From NCBI RefSeq assembly GCF_040689105.1, contig NZ_JBFBVU010000010.1:62001-126000 (forward strand): 64,000 bases of DNA, in the 5' to 3' direction. Below, one piece after another: positions 44,319 to 54,000 of the stretch (positions within the stretch are counted from its first letter, which is position 1; every line of letters starts with the position of its first letter). The notes under the pieces are model-generated. The model was not told the origin of the DNA and searched no databases. It worked only from the letters and a program-made list of their open reading frames with translations. A program made the position numbers and the translations under genes. Source of the DNA: Meridianimarinicoccus marinus (GTDB taxonomy: Bacteria; Pseudomonadota; Alphaproteobacteria; Rhodobacterales; Rhodobacteraceae).

Positions 44319-44988
44319 CGTCACCGGCCTCATCCTCCAGGAAGCGCAGGGATTTGCGGTAGTAGTCCAGCCCGGTCAGCCCGGTCAGGAACGCCGCGAC
44401 ATAGAACATGACCAGGCCGGTCAGCCCGCTCAGCCAGCCGCCCTGCACCACCCGCCATGTGGTATTCCAGTCCTGCGGTCCCTGCGCCAGCAGCGCGTCG
44501 TAATCCGCCGGATCCATGGACCGGTACAGCCAGAAATGCACCTCCTGCAGGCCGAGGCTGAGCAGCAGCAGCGGAATCGCCACCATCTGTGCGGTGGTTT
44601 TCCATTTGGCCAGCTTGGTGACCTGCAACAGGCTGGCGTCGGAGCCCAGGAACTCACGCAGGCCGGATACGAACACTTCGCGGAACAGGATGATGACCGC
44701 GGGCAGGGTCAGCCAGGGATCCAGGCCGGACAGGGCCAGGATCACGCAGATCGAGATGATGACCATGGCCTTGTCGGCGATCGGATCCAGCATCGCACCA
44801 AAGCGGGTCTGCTGGTTCAGCTTGCGCGCCAGATAGCCGTCGAACCAGTCGGTGACCGCAGCCAGAACGAAGATCACCAGCGCGGCCCAATCCGCCATCG
44901 GTCGTGGCAGCACCATGAAGGCCAGCGCCACACAGGGGGCCGCGAACAGGCGCATCACAGTCAAGATGTTGGGGATGTTCCACGTCAC
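44308..44988 (-). CDS. pgsA: CDP-diacylglycerol-glycerol-3-phosphate 3-phosphatidyltransferase
   Basis: The 226-residue inner-membrane enzyme makes phosphatidylglycerol phosphate. The CDP-alcohol transferase signature is complete: DWFDGYLARK and TRFGAMLDPIADK give D-G-x2-A-R-x8-G-x3-D-x3-D. It starts MTWNIPNILTVMRL. In relatives uvrC commonly lies directly upstream; here uvrC is 12 kb away in the opposite orientation. Confidence 0.95.
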   Translation of the reverse strand: MTWNIPNILTVMRLFAAPCVALAFMVLPRPMADWAALVIFVLAAVTDWFDGYLARKLNQQTRFGAMLDPIADKAMVIISICVILALSGLDPWLTLPAVIILFREVFVSGLREFLGSDASLLQVTKLAKWKTTAQMVAIPLLLLSLGLQEVHFWLYRSMDPADYDALLAQGPQDWNTTWRVVQGGWLSGLTGLVMFYVAAFLTGLTGLDYYRKSLRFLEDEAGDDAA

Positions 44989-45070
44989 GTCGGAATCCTC
45001 CGGCCCGCCGGGGCGGGGCGCGTCAGGGGCAAGGGGATCGCATGCGCGGCCCCCGCCGATGGGTTTCGGT

Positions 45071-47539
45071 TCACTCCGACGCGGCGGGCGCGTCGGTGGG
45101 CGCGCTGGTCATGGCGGCAAGCTCCTCGCGCGCCTGTGCAGCAAGATCCAACTCCGATCCGTCCCAAAGTTCAACCGCCCTTTCCAGATAGGTACGCGCG
45201 TCGCCCGGACGATCCACGGCCATATAGGTCTTGGCCAGATGGTATTGGACCGTGGGATCGCCGGTCAGGCGCACGGCGGCGGGTTCCAGATGCTCAAGCG
45301 CCTCGTCATAGTTGCCAAGGCGGTAGGCGATCCAGCCATAGGTGTCCTGGAAGGCCGGGATCGTCGAGCCGCGCAGACGGCGTGCGATCACGAAAGCGCG
45401 CTGCAGGCTTTCTTCGTCGTTGCGGTAAGTCGTGATCAGGCTGGCCAAGTTGTTGGCAATGATGGTTGAGCTGGAGTCTTTGGCATAAAGGTCTTCGTAG
45501 ATGCCGATGGCCTCGTCGATCCGGCCGCCGCGCTCTACCAGCCCGGCCTTGATCCACCACAGGTTCGCCGACTCGGGCAGGATCGCCAGCGCCTCGTCCA
45601 CGATCTGTGCGGCATCTTCCTCGGCGCCTTGTCGCACCGCCGTCGCCACCAGTGCACGCCAGACCGGCTCGATGGTGTTGTCGGTGTCCAGGATCTCGCG
45701 ATACATTCCGCGCGCCTCGTCGTATTGCCCTTCCGTGGCGGTCAATGCCGCGTTGAGGAACTGCACGCCAAGGTAGTTCGGGCTGTCCTCGGGCGTCGTC
45801 GCCAGAACCTGGTTCATATAGGCACGGGCTTCCTCTACCTCGCCGTTGGCCAGGCGCGTGCGCACGATCGCGGTCTGGGCCGACAGGTTCGACTGCCCCT
45901 CTTCGATCATGTTTTGCATCAGCGCGATACTTTCGTCGGTGCGCGCCATGCGTTGCAGCACCGCGGCCTGCAGACCGTTGGCCAGCGCCACGGCGTCTTC
46001 CGTGTTCACGTTGCGCAGGGCGGTGACCACCTGTTCGGCGCGCGGCAGGTCGTTCATGCCGAGATAGACCTCGGACAGGGAGCGCAGCAGGGGCACGCTG
46101 TCGGGCGACAGGCGCAAGGCCTGGATCAGGACGTCTTCCGCCGTCAGGTATTTCTCGTTGGTGATCAAGTGCTGGGCATAGCGCAACGCCTCGGCCGGGG
46201 CCGCGCCCGAGGCCTCGAACGCCAGGGCAAGGCTTTCGGCCATCAGTTCCCGGTTGCCGCCCCGCTCATAGGCGCGGGCCAGAAGCGTGATAGTTTCGGG
46301 ATCACGCGGGGCCTGGTCCAGCGCGGTCCGCAGGGCCAGAACCGCATCGCGCACCTGGTCATCTTCGATCAGCCAGGCCGCACGCAGCTTCAGTGCGTTG
46401 GTGTCGCCCGGATCCTGGGAAAGAACCTCGTCGACCAGTTCCTCGGCCCGGGCCTTGTCGCCATCGGCCACAAGCATCCGTGCGAGGGTTGTCTTGATGT
46501 TGAGCGCCTCTTCGCTGCCATCCGTGTGCTGCTGGCTCAGGGCTTCGACCTGCTCGATGGCGGTCTCGCTCTGCCCCATGTCGAACAGAACGCTGGCCTT
46601 GATCAGGCGGAAGGTGGCATCGGCCAGTCCTTCCTCGATCAGCTTGTCCAGTTCGACCAGCGCAGCGTCGCCCCCCCGCACCTGGGTTAGGAACTGTACC
46701 AGAGCAATACGCGGCGGAACCTCGTCGCCCGCGCGCGCGACCAGATCTCGCACGAAGACCTCGGCGCCATCCGGATCCTCGTTGGCGATGTACCAGCGCA
46801 CCAGCGCGGTCCTAACCTCGCGGTTTTCCGGGAACCGCTCGACCATTTCCTTCAGTTGCGCACCAAGACCATCGAGATCCTCGATCTGCGCCAGAAGGTT
46901 CAGCTTGAGTTGGTGGAACTGGGCATTGTCGGGACGATGCGTCAGCGCTTCGTCCAGAGCCTCCAGCGCCTCGGTGGTCTTGCCTTCGCGCATGAGGCGA
47001 TCGACCACGATCTGCCAGCCCACCAGCGAATCCGGCTGCGCCACCAGAACCTCGCGGGCGCGTTCATAGGCGGCCAGCTGCGCGGCCTCGTCTTCATTGC
47101 GCGATGCGGCACTGTAATCCACCGCCACCAGCAAGGGCTGGAGATCGGGATAATCCGGGTCGATCTCGGCCGCGGCACGGGCGTGTTTCTCCGCCTCCTG
47201 CCACGCGCTCAGATCCACGGCCAGTCTGGCAATCTCGAAATGCGCCTCGAAATCCTCGGGATACTGTTCGGTCACCAGCAGGAAATGTCCGAAGGCCTGT
47301 TCGATATCGCCTTCATCGCGCTTCAGCCGTGCATACATCATCCGGGCATCACGATGCTCACCGTCAAGCTTGAACACTGTCTGAAGCTCGACGACGGCTT
47401 TGGCGACTTCTCCAGCATTCACCAGTTCCACGGCATTTTGATATTTCTTTTCGGCCTTGTCCTCGACCGAATCACAGGCGGACAAAGCCAGCGCGGAGGT
47501 CAAAAGTACGGCGGATAGAAGCCGGGAAGCGTTGCGCAT
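45071..47539 (-). CDS. PrsT-like TPR lipoprotein of the exosortase/polysaccharide system
   Basis: The 822-residue lipoprotein has a signal peptide with lipobox LSAC (cleavage before Cys) and then about 20 tetratricopeptide repeats over the whole length. Typical repeat cores are AYERGGNRELMAESLALAF and YEDLYAKDSSSTIIANN. The architecture matches the PEP-CTERM-system TPR lipoprotein PrsT, which is found in EpsH-type loci and thought to act in export at the outer membrane. AGGGA precedes the ATG at 47539. A strong terminator separates it from the upstream sugar transferase gene. Confidence 0.83.
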   Translation of the reverse strand: MRNASRLLSAVLLTSALALSACDSVEDKAEKKYQNAVELVNAGEVAKAVVELQTVFKLDGEHRDARMMYARLKRDEGDIEQAFGHFLLVTEQYPEDFEAHFEIARLAVDLSAWQEAEKHARAAAEIDPDYPDLQPLLVAVDYSAASRNEDEAAQLAAYERAREVLVAQPDSLVGWQIVVDRLMREGKTTEALEALDEALTHRPDNAQFHQLKLNLLAQIEDLDGLGAQLKEMVERFPENREVRTALVRWYIANEDPDGAEVFVRDLVARAGDEVPPRIALVQFLTQVRGGDAALVELDKLIEEGLADATFRLIKASVLFDMGQSETAIEQVEALSQQHTDGSEEALNIKTTLARMLVADGDKARAEELVDEVLSQDPGDTNALKLRAAWLIEDDQVRDAVLALRTALDQAPRDPETITLLARAYERGGNRELMAESLALAFEASGAAPAEALRYAQHLITNEKYLTAEDVLIQALRLSPDSVPLLRSLSEVYLGMNDLPRAEQVVTALRNVNTEDAVALANGLQAAVLQRMARTDESIALMQNMIEEGQSNLSAQTAIVRTRLANGEVEEARAYMNQVLATTPEDSPNYLGVQFLNAALTATEGQYDEARGMYREILDTDNTIEPVWRALVATAVRQGAEEDAAQIVDEALAILPESANLWWIKAGLVERGGRIDEAIGIYEDLYAKDSSSTIIANNLASLITTYRNDEESLQRAFVIARRLRGSTIPAFQDTYGWIAYRLGNYDEALEHLEPAAVRLTGDPTVQYHLAKTYMAVDRPGDARTYLERAVELWDGSELDLAAQAREELAAMTSAPTDAPAASE

Positions 47540-47595
47540 TCTGGATCCCTGTCGTTGCAGCATCTGTTGATATGTAATCCTTACGGACCCCAAAT

Positions 47596-47623
47596 AAAAA
47601 GAGCCGCGGAGAAATCCGCGGCT
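47596..47623 (-). terminator. Rho-independent terminator between sugar transferase and TPR lipoprotein genes
   Basis: On the minus strand AGCCGCGG and CCGCGGCT form a perfect 8-bp stem with a 6-nt loop, followed by CTTTTT. It lies 31 bp past the sugar transferase stop, so the TPR gene probably has its own promoter between here and its start. Confidence 0.92.
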
Positions 47624-47653
47624 GGTTGCGTCAAACAGCGCAGGGATGCGCGG

Positions 47654-48325
47654 CTAGTGCCCGGTGCCGCGGAGGACCACGCGAACGGTCTTCAGCACGA
47701 CACAGATATCCGTCTTCAGGCTAACAATCCTATAATAATCGGCGTCATACCGCGCCCGCGCCGCGAAGGACGTGTTGTTGCGGTCGCCCACCTGCCACAG
47801 ACCGGTGACTCCGGGCTTGAGCGCGTAATACGCTTGGCCGGGGTAAAGGTCGCGCTGCGAGGGCAGCATCGGACGCGGGCCGACGACGCTCATGTCGCCC
47901 AGAAGAACATTCCAGAATTGCGGCAGCTCATCCAGCGATGTCTTGCGGATGATCCGGCCCACGAAAGTGATGCGGGGATCGGATTTCAGCTTCTGGTTGC
48001 GGTTCCATTCGTCGCGGGCCTCTTCGTTCTGCGACAGGAAAGCGGCCAGCTTGCGGTCCGCATCCACCACCATCGAGCGCAGCTTGACCATGTTGAAGAT
48101 CTTGCCGTCCTTGCCGACGCGCCGCTGCACGAAGAACGGCGAACCGCCATCGGACATGATCATCAGGGCAAGGAGTACAGTGACAGGGACCGCCACGATC
48201 GAGGCGGCCAGCACGAACAGAATATCGAACACACGCTTGAAGACAGAGCGGTAAAGGCTCTTCCGAGGCGTGTAATCCACAATTCCTTTAATCACGTCTG
48301 ACGAGTTCGGGAAATGTGCCGTCAC
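47654..48325 (-). CDS. Polyprenyl-phosphate sugar-1-phosphate transferase (priming enzyme)
   Basis: The 223-residue protein matches the bacterial sugar transferase family (ExoY/WcaJ C-terminal type). It has one transmembrane helix (about 30-52), then FFVQRRVGKDGKIFNMVKLRSM, RKTSLDELPQFWNVLLGDMSVVGPRP and PGVTGLWQV in overlapping pieces. It places the first sugar on undecaprenyl phosphate for exopolysaccharide assembly. It is divergent from the ATPase, chain-length and kinase genes. Confidence 0.93.
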   Translation of the reverse strand: MTAHFPNSSDVIKGIVDYTPRKSLYRSVFKRVFDILFVLAASIVAVPVTVLLALMIMSDGGSPFFVQRRVGKDGKIFNMVKLRSMVVDADRKLAAFLSQNEEARDEWNRNQKLKSDPRITFVGRIIRKTSLDELPQFWNVLLGDMSVVGPRPMLPSQRDLYPGQAYYALKPGVTGLWQVGDRNNTSFAARARYDADYYRIVSLKTDICVVLKTVRVVLRGTGH

Positions 48326-48849
48326 TACCGTTCACCCTCATTTAACTCTATTCACCACTCATACAAGTCGTGGCTCAGGCAGACTTCCACCGTGTAGCGC
48401 ACAACATCACCCCTACCATGCTCAAGACAATCCTTTCAACATTTAGCAGCTTTTGGCCCAAATTTCACCAAAACTGGAAACCGCTTGGTAAACAGTTGGT
48501 TACACTACTTTAGGTGGAACCGGGGACACCAAACCGTGTCAAGAATCACACAATCGGGAGGCGAATTTCCGCTCGAAATCAGATCAACCGCCCGATCGCT
48601 GGGCATCTGGACAACGCATGGACAGGCCAGTGCAGCGCACACAGAGTGAATATCGGACCGAAGCAGAACAGGAAACCGGCATGCAACACTTGGAATACTT
48701 GCGACTTTTTGAACGTCTTCCGCGATTCATCCTTCATACGGCTTGAGTTTGCGCATAAGACCCTGTGAGGTTAAGTGTGCTTGTGTGTGTGCCCGAAGGG
48801 CAGGAACTCAACGCCGGGTTGCTGGTGCTTCAGGTCGGGCTGCGGGATA
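48326..48849. promoter_or_regulatory. Divergent control region of the polysaccharide locus (524 bp)
   Basis: This stretch is clearly AT-richer than its surroundings and contains no credible gene. It must hold the promoters for the sugar transferase (minus) and the ATPase-Wzz-kinase genes (plus). TTGCGC-N17-TAAGTG near 48751 is the best plus-strand promoter candidate, but the match is weak. A GT-rich run (48775-48792) is next to the ATPase leader. No riboswitch-like fold was recognised by eye. Confidence 0.45.
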
Positions 48850-49710
48850 ATGAATACAACTGCTCCAGTAGATATTTACAATTCGTTCTTCGGGTTTCAC
48901 GAGCGTCCATTCACGCTTGTCCCCGATCCTGACTTCCTGTTCTGGTCCAAGTCGCACCGACTGGCCTATACGATGCTGGAATACGGTATCCTCACGCGCT
49001 CGCCGATCACCGTGGTGACGGGAGAGATCGGCGCCGGCAAGACGACCTTGCTGCAGCATCTGCTGAAAACCCTGCCCGACGACGTGCTTATCGGCCTGAT
49101 CTCGAATGCGCAGGGCGACCGGGGCGAATTGCTGCAATGGGTGCTGCACGCCGTCGGTCAGAAATTCGATCCGCACGCCTCCTATGTACAGCTGTTCCAG
49201 CAGTTGCAGGATTTCCTTCTGGAGTCCTATGCCAACGGGCACCGGGTGATCCTGATCATCGACGAAGCCCAGAACCTGAACGTGAACACGTTGGAAGAGC
49301 TTCGGATGCTCACCAACATCAACTCCAACAAGGATGAACTGGTGCAGCTTGTGCTGGTGGGGCAGCCGGAGCTGCGCAGCCTGATCATGCGTCCCGAGTT
49401 GAAGCAGTTCGTGCAACGGGTCGGGTCTAGCTTCCATCTGTCGGCCATGTCCGAGGAAAACGTCGGCGCCTACATCGCACACCGGCTGCGAGTGGCGGGC
49501 GGCAGCGGGCAGGAATTCAGCCCCAATGCGATCCATCGCATCTATGAACTTTCGCGGGGCATTCCCCGTCTCGTGAACCAGATCTGCGATCTGGGATTGG
49601 TCTATGCCTTCTCGGCAGAGGAACATGTGGTGACCGAAGAAACCATCGAATGCGTGCTGAACGACGGCGTCTTCTTTGGTGCTTCGAGCCTGGAAGGAGA
49701 TCAGGCATGA
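48850..49710 (+). CDS. ExeA/MuA-like ATPase of the exosortase/polysaccharide locus
   Basis: The 286-residue AAA ATPase starts IYNSFFGFHERPFTLVPDPDFLF, the pattern of the ATPase family found next to XrtA loci and of ExeA/GspA. Walker A is GEIGAGKTT (58-66), Walker B is VILIIDEAQNL, and GIPRLVNQICD is the sensor-2 region. It presumably powers or controls assembly of the polysaccharide export complex. It overlaps the next gene as ATGA. The ATG at 48850 has no strong ribosome site; an upstream extension is cysteine-rich and unlikely. Confidence 0.9.
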   Translation: MNTTAPVDIYNSFFGFHERPFTLVPDPDFLFWSKSHRLAYTMLEYGILTRSPITVVTGEIGAGKTTLLQHLLKTLPDDVLIGLISNAQGDRGELLQWVLHAVGQKFDPHASYVQLFQQLQDFLLESYANGHRVILIIDEAQNLNVNTLEELRMLTNINSNKDELVQLVLVGQPELRSLIMRPELKQFVQRVGSSFHLSAMSEENVGAYIAHRLRVAGGSGQEFSPNAIHRIYELSRGIPRLVNQICDLGLVYAFSAEEHVVTEETIECVLNDGVFFGASSLEGDQA

Positions 49711-51305
49711 AGCTTGACCTGAAATATTACCTGCGCGTCTTCATGCGCCGCAGCCCGTACTTCATTCTGATCACGGCGCTGTTTTCCTCGATCGGCTTCT
49801 CGGTGGCGATGCTGCTGCCCGCCGAATACGAGGCCCGCGCGACGCTGCTGGTGGAAGCCGAACAGATCCCGGCGGCCCTGGCAGCCTCGACGGTGCAGGT
49901 TCAGGCGGCCGAACAGCTTCAGATCATCGAACAGCGGCTGATGACCCGCGCCAACTTGCTCGACATGGCCAACCGGCTGGGTCTGTACCAGGACAGCGAT
50001 CAGGGCAATGCGCCGACCGCGACCGCGATCGTGACGGATATGCGCAACCGCACCACGTTCCGGACCACCAACACGGTCAAGCCGGTCTCGCGCAGGAACG
50101 CCCCGGCCACGACACTTCTGACGATCACTTACCGTGGCGACTCTCCCGGCAAGGTGGCCGAGGTGACCAATGAATTTGTCACCCTGGTGCTTCAGGAAAA
50201 CGTCGAGATCCGCACCGAACAGGCGGGTGACACGCTGGAATTCTTCGAACAGGAAGTGGATCGGCTCGGGACCGAGCTGGACACGCAAAGCGCGCGCCTT
50301 CTGGAATACGAAGCGCAGGCCGGTCTGGCCCTGCCCCAGCATCTGGAATATCTGCGCGGCCGCCTTGGCAGCCTGAACGCCGGGATCGATTCCCGCGCCC
50401 GCCAGATCACGGTTCTGGAAGATCAGATCAAGCGGCTGGAGGATCTGTTCCGCCTGACCGGCGGCGTTGCCGGCGCGAGCGGTGGCCAGCTCACGCCCCG
50501 TCAGCAACAGCTGGAAGCCGCGCGGCAGGCCCTGTCGGATGCCGAGCTGATCTATTCCCAGACCAACCCCAAGCGCGCCATGCTGGCAGCCAAGGTCAAG
50601 CAGCTTGAGGAACAGGTCGCCACCGAAGCCGTGACGGCCAGCGGTCTTGCCGAGGAAGTCGAGGACCAGAAGATTTCCCAGCAGGAGGCCCAGTTCCGCG
50701 CCCAGCTGTCGGACCTTGATTCGCAAATCGAGCTTCTGCAGACGGAAATCGAGGAAATGAACACTCAGATTGCCGCAACTGAGGTGTTGATCGCCGAAGC
50801 CCCCGCCAATGGCGTTGGCCTGTCCAAGCTGCAACGCGACTTCAACAACACGCAGGGTCAGTACAACACGGCTGTTGCGCGCCTGTCCAAGGCCGCGACC
50901 GGTGAGCGGATCGAATTGCTTGCCAAGGGCCAGCGGATCTCGGTGATCGAACAGGCGATCCGCCCTGACCGGCCGTCCAGCCCCAACCGTCCGCTGATCA
51001 TGGCAGGAGGCGTGGGTGCCGGCATGGCCACGGGTCTGGCCATCATTCTGCTGATGGAATTGCTGAACAAGTCGATCCGGCGCCCGGTGGAACTGACCAA
51101 CAAGCTGGGGATCACCCCGATCGCGGTGCTGCCCTACATCCGGACCGACCGCGAAATCTTCGTCAAACGTATGATGGTATTCGGCGCGATTGCCTTCTTT
51201 ATCATCTTCATCCCCCTTGGCATGTACGCCATCCACACGCTGGTCGCCCCGCTGGAAACGATTCTGGAACCGTTTCTGAACAGGGTCGGCTACTCGATGA
51301 TCTGA
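49707..51305 (+). CDS. Polysaccharide chain-length determinant (Wzz/GumC type)
   Basis: The 532-residue protein has the Wzz layout: N-terminal transmembrane helix (about 17-38), a long periplasmic coiled coil (about 165-390), and a C-terminal helix (about 430-452) next to the proline-rich RPDRPSSPNRPL. An extra hydrophobic segment occurs near the end. It lacks a fused kinase domain; a separate kinase gene follows. It controls polymer length and links to the outer-membrane exporter. AAGGAGA precedes its ATG, which overlaps the previous stop. Confidence 0.92.
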   Translation: MKLDLKYYLRVFMRRSPYFILITALFSSIGFSVAMLLPAEYEARATLLVEAEQIPAALAASTVQVQAAEQLQIIEQRLMTRANLLDMANRLGLYQDSDQGNAPTATAIVTDMRNRTTFRTTNTVKPVSRRNAPATTLLTITYRGDSPGKVAEVTNEFVTLVLQENVEIRTEQAGDTLEFFEQEVDRLGTELDTQSARLLEYEAQAGLALPQHLEYLRGRLGSLNAGIDSRARQITVLEDQIKRLEDLFRLTGGVAGASGGQLTPRQQQLEAARQALSDAELIYSQTNPKRAMLAAKVKQLEEQVATEAVTASGLAEEVEDQKISQQEAQFRAQLSDLDSQIELLQTEIEEMNTQIAATEVLIAEAPANGVGLSKLQRDFNNTQGQYNTAVARLSKAATGERIELLAKGQRISVIEQAIRPDRPSSPNRPLIMAGGVGAGMATGLAIILLMELLNKSIRRPVELTNKLGITPIAVLPYIRTDREIFVKRMMVFGAIAFFIIFIPLGMYAIHTLVAPLETILEPFLNRVGYSMI

Positions 51306-51366
51306 TCGCGACGCATTCGTGCGCCCGCACGCGGGTGCAGGCGGGGCTCTGAACAAAGGCTTGGCA

Positions 51367-52248
51367 ATGGAACGACTTCAAGACGCCCTCAACCGGGCAC
51401 GCGAACGGCGCAACGAAACCATCGGCGCACAGCAAACGCCGCCGAAGGACAAGGCCGCACCCGTTCAGGAGACGCCCCCGGAGCAGGCGCAGGTGCCGCA
51501 ATCGGCCCAGCCCGCCGCTGCCGATGATGCCGTCCTCTCGGCCTGGCGCGCCCTGCCGCAACTGGCCCCGAACGAGGAACTGTACCGCACCAACCGGCTG
51601 GTGTCCTTCTTCGGTGGCAAGCAGGCCGCCGAGATCGACATGATGCGGACCAAGATCCTGCAACAGGCCAAAGTCAACAATTGGCATCGCATCCTCGTGA
51701 CCTCGCCGACGCCCCGCTGCGGCAAGACCACCGTCACCGCGAACCTGGCGTTTTCGCTGGCCCGGCAAACCGACCTGCGCATCCTTGTGATCGAGACCGA
51801 CATGCGCCGCCCGGAAATGGCCCGCGTGCTGGGCATCAAGGAAAACATGGCTTTCGCCCGCGTGCTCAGCGGTCAGGAGCCAGCGGAATATCACATGGTG
51901 GCCTATGGCAGTAACCTCGCCTTTGCCACCAACCAGGTGCCAGCTGCGAATTCGTCGGAACTGCTGCAAAGCAGCAAGGCCCGGCAGGCGCTGAAGAAGG
52001 TCGAAGAGACCTATGCGCCCGACATCATCCTGTTCGACGCGCCGCCGGTTCTGGCCTCGGACGACACCGTCGGGTTCCTGGAATACGTGGATTGCAGCCT
52101 GCTTGTCGTCGCGGCCGAAGTGACCTCGATCGACGAGATCGACGTTGCCGAAACACAGATCGCCGCAGTCTCGAACGTGTTGGGCGTGGTGATGAACAAG
52201 GTCCGCTACACCAGCGGCGGCTACGGTTACGACAACGCCTATTACTGA
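51367..52248 (+). CDS. Tyrosine autokinase of the polysaccharide system (CpsD/BY-kinase type)
   Basis: The 293-residue protein has a Pro/Gln-rich N-terminus and a BY-kinase domain. Walker A is SPTPRCGKTTV (113-123), the A' motif is LVIETDMRRPEMARVLGI, and Walker B is DIILFDAPP. The C-terminus ends GGYGYDNAYY, a tyrosine cluster for autophosphorylation. It partners with the separate Wzz protein. Its end overlaps the convergent hypothetical gene by 7 bp. Confidence 0.92.
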   Translation: MERLQDALNRARERRNETIGAQQTPPKDKAAPVQETPPEQAQVPQSAQPAAADDAVLSAWRALPQLAPNEELYRTNRLVSFFGGKQAAEIDMMRTKILQQAKVNNWHRILVTSPTPRCGKTTVTANLAFSLARQTDLRILVIETDMRRPEMARVLGIKENMAFARVLSGQEPAEYHMVAYGSNLAFATNQVPAANSSELLQSSKARQALKKVEETYAPDIILFDAPPVLASDDTVGFLEYVDCSLLVVAAEVTSIDEIDVAETQIAAVSNVLGVVMNKVRYTSGGYGYDNAYY

Positions 52249-53885
52249 TCCGTGCCATCGGCGCGAACTGTCACCAGGACCAGCGGCCCCTTCCGCGATT
52301 TCTGGGCGATATGCGCGACCGGCCCGTCTGCGGTGCCATAGCCCAGCCCCGATTTGTTCAGGGTAAGAACGCCGCCGCCGCCATGGTCGCGGCGCAGGAT
52401 CCAGCCCCCCGACTCTGCCGCCTCGAAGCTGTCGGTCCAGGCGGCGGTCGGCCAGATCAGCGGATCGGCATAGGGATCGCCCGGATCCGCGCGGTAGTTC
52501 ATGGATTGCGGGACCGGATCTCCGGTCTGGGCATAGACGCGATTCTGGAACAGCGGCAGGCTGACCGAAAAGAACGACGGTGCCGAAAGATGCACGCCAT
52601 TGTTGGCAATCACGGCCACCTCGATACGAGAGGGACGCGGCGTGGTGGGTGGCACCACCGTTACCGGGTCGTGCCAGTCCATTTCGATGGTCACACGGCC
52701 GCCGCGCGCATCTTCGGGCGTGATTCGCACCTTGGCGGGATCGCCCTTCACCACCACCCAGTGAAATGTCAGATCACGTCCTGACGGGTCTTCGGTGCCG
52801 GTCACGTCCAGCGTGATGCCACGCCGACTGGACAGGCCGCGCCACGCCCGCCCGATGGCCGTGGATGTCGTGAACAGAACCTCGCCCAGATTGCCGGCCA
52901 GGAAATCGCGGCCCGGCACCCCTGAAAAATCCCGCACCACGCTGAGCATCACCACCGGCGGAAGCGCGTCCGGCGCGATGGAATTGGCCAGCGCCACCAT
53001 CACCGAGGGCCGCAGCAGATTGCCCGCAAACGCCGTGGGATGCGCGCGAGGGGTCAGATAGTCGGTGTCGGACTGCACGCCGGACAGGCTGCGCCGCAGG
53101 ATCATCTGGGCGGTCGGTGCCAGCAAGCCCAGAGCCTCGGCCCGGGCGCGGGTTTCCGGTTGCAGGGCGGCCAAGGCCTCGGCCACCGCTTCCATGACCG
53201 GGCGGTCGGTGCGCGACGACCCTTGCGACAGCGCGAAATGCGGGGTCATGGCGAACAGCCGGTCGCCCTTGTCGACATCGTGGTCGCGATGCTCGGGGTA
53301 CACGTAGAAATGGTTGGACAGGTACAGCGTGTTGGCGCGGCTGGCATCGGCCTGGCTGCCGGTGGCCATGCGCCCGATCGACCGCTCCAACGGCCCCTTG
53401 GTAAAAGCCGTCGAGGAATTGCCGATCACCGGAAGCGAGAATTTCATCCGCCCCGCCAGCCCGTGATCCAGCATCTGGGTCAGGAACGGCGGGTCGTAGA
53501 CGACGCGCGCCATCTGCGGAAAGGCATCGGGCAACAGGGCGGAATGCCCCCGGTCGCGGTTGTCATACAGGACGCCGGCCAGACCCGCCGCCCTGCCCTG
53601 CGCATAAAGCCGCCGCAGCTGACCCGCCACCGGATCGCTGCGCGACGGATCGACGATGGGCAGGGCGGCCATTTCGGGATCGGGTAGCAACTCGACCAGC
53701 CACTGATCGCGCAGCGCCTGCCGCCGCGTGTTGGCCGAGGTCACGGGGGCAATGCGGTCAGCCACGGGGGCCGCGACCTGTGCCAGCCCGGCACCGGAGC
53801 CGCCCGCAAGCCAGACCAGGGCGACCGCGCAACGCACGGTGGCTTTACAGAAGGTTAAACCGAACTTCCGACAGTTGTTGCGCAT
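52242..53885 (-). CDS. Secreted protein of unknown function
   Basis: The 547-residue protein has a signal peptide (cleavage near residue 33, GAGLAQV). The mature part has no recognised catalytic motif. One portion reads FHWVVVKGDPAKVRI and GRVTIEMDWHDP, a pattern resembling PKD/Ig-like beta domains, and the region with HRDHDVDKGDRLFAMTPHF is highly polar. It is convergent on the kinase gene and may belong to the polysaccharide locus, but that is only context. The ATG at 53885 gives a clean signal peptide; upstream codons do not. Confidence 0.72.
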   Translation of the reverse strand: MRNNCRKFGLTFCKATVRCAVALVWLAGGSGAGLAQVAAPVADRIAPVTSANTRRQALRDQWLVELLPDPEMAALPIVDPSRSDPVAGQLRRLYAQGRAAGLAGVLYDNRDRGHSALLPDAFPQMARVVYDPPFLTQMLDHGLAGRMKFSLPVIGNSSTAFTKGPLERSIGRMATGSQADASRANTLYLSNHFYVYPEHRDHDVDKGDRLFAMTPHFALSQGSSRTDRPVMEAVAEALAALQPETRARAEALGLLAPTAQMILRRSLSGVQSDTDYLTPRAHPTAFAGNLLRPSVMVALANSIAPDALPPVVMLSVVRDFSGVPGRDFLAGNLGEVLFTTSTAIGRAWRGLSSRRGITLDVTGTEDPSGRDLTFHWVVVKGDPAKVRITPEDARGGRVTIEMDWHDPVTVVPPTTPRPSRIEVAVIANNGVHLSAPSFFSVSLPLFQNRVYAQTGDPVPQSMNYRADPGDPYADPLIWPTAAWTDSFEAAESGGWILRRDHGGGGVLTLNKSGLGYGTADGPVAHIAQKSRKGPLVLVTVRADGTDQ

Positions 53886-54000
53886 ACAGACGTCATCCGC
53901 TTGTGGCCTCATCCTTCTGGCACAGTCTGCGCCCGAAGCCACCTGCGGTTCAACAACTTGCACGCTGACCCCGGCCCAAGTGGCCTGAACGGAGAACCCT

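Noticed and set aside
48514..48768. 84-codon open frame in the divergent polysaccharide control region
   Set aside because: It has no ribosome site, no recognisable domain and a composition unlike its neighbours. The region is better explained as control DNA.
53906..53945. Possible sigma-54 promoter before the spike-base gene
   Set aside because: TGGCAC is present but the -12 part reads GCGC rather than TTGC, so the match is only half.
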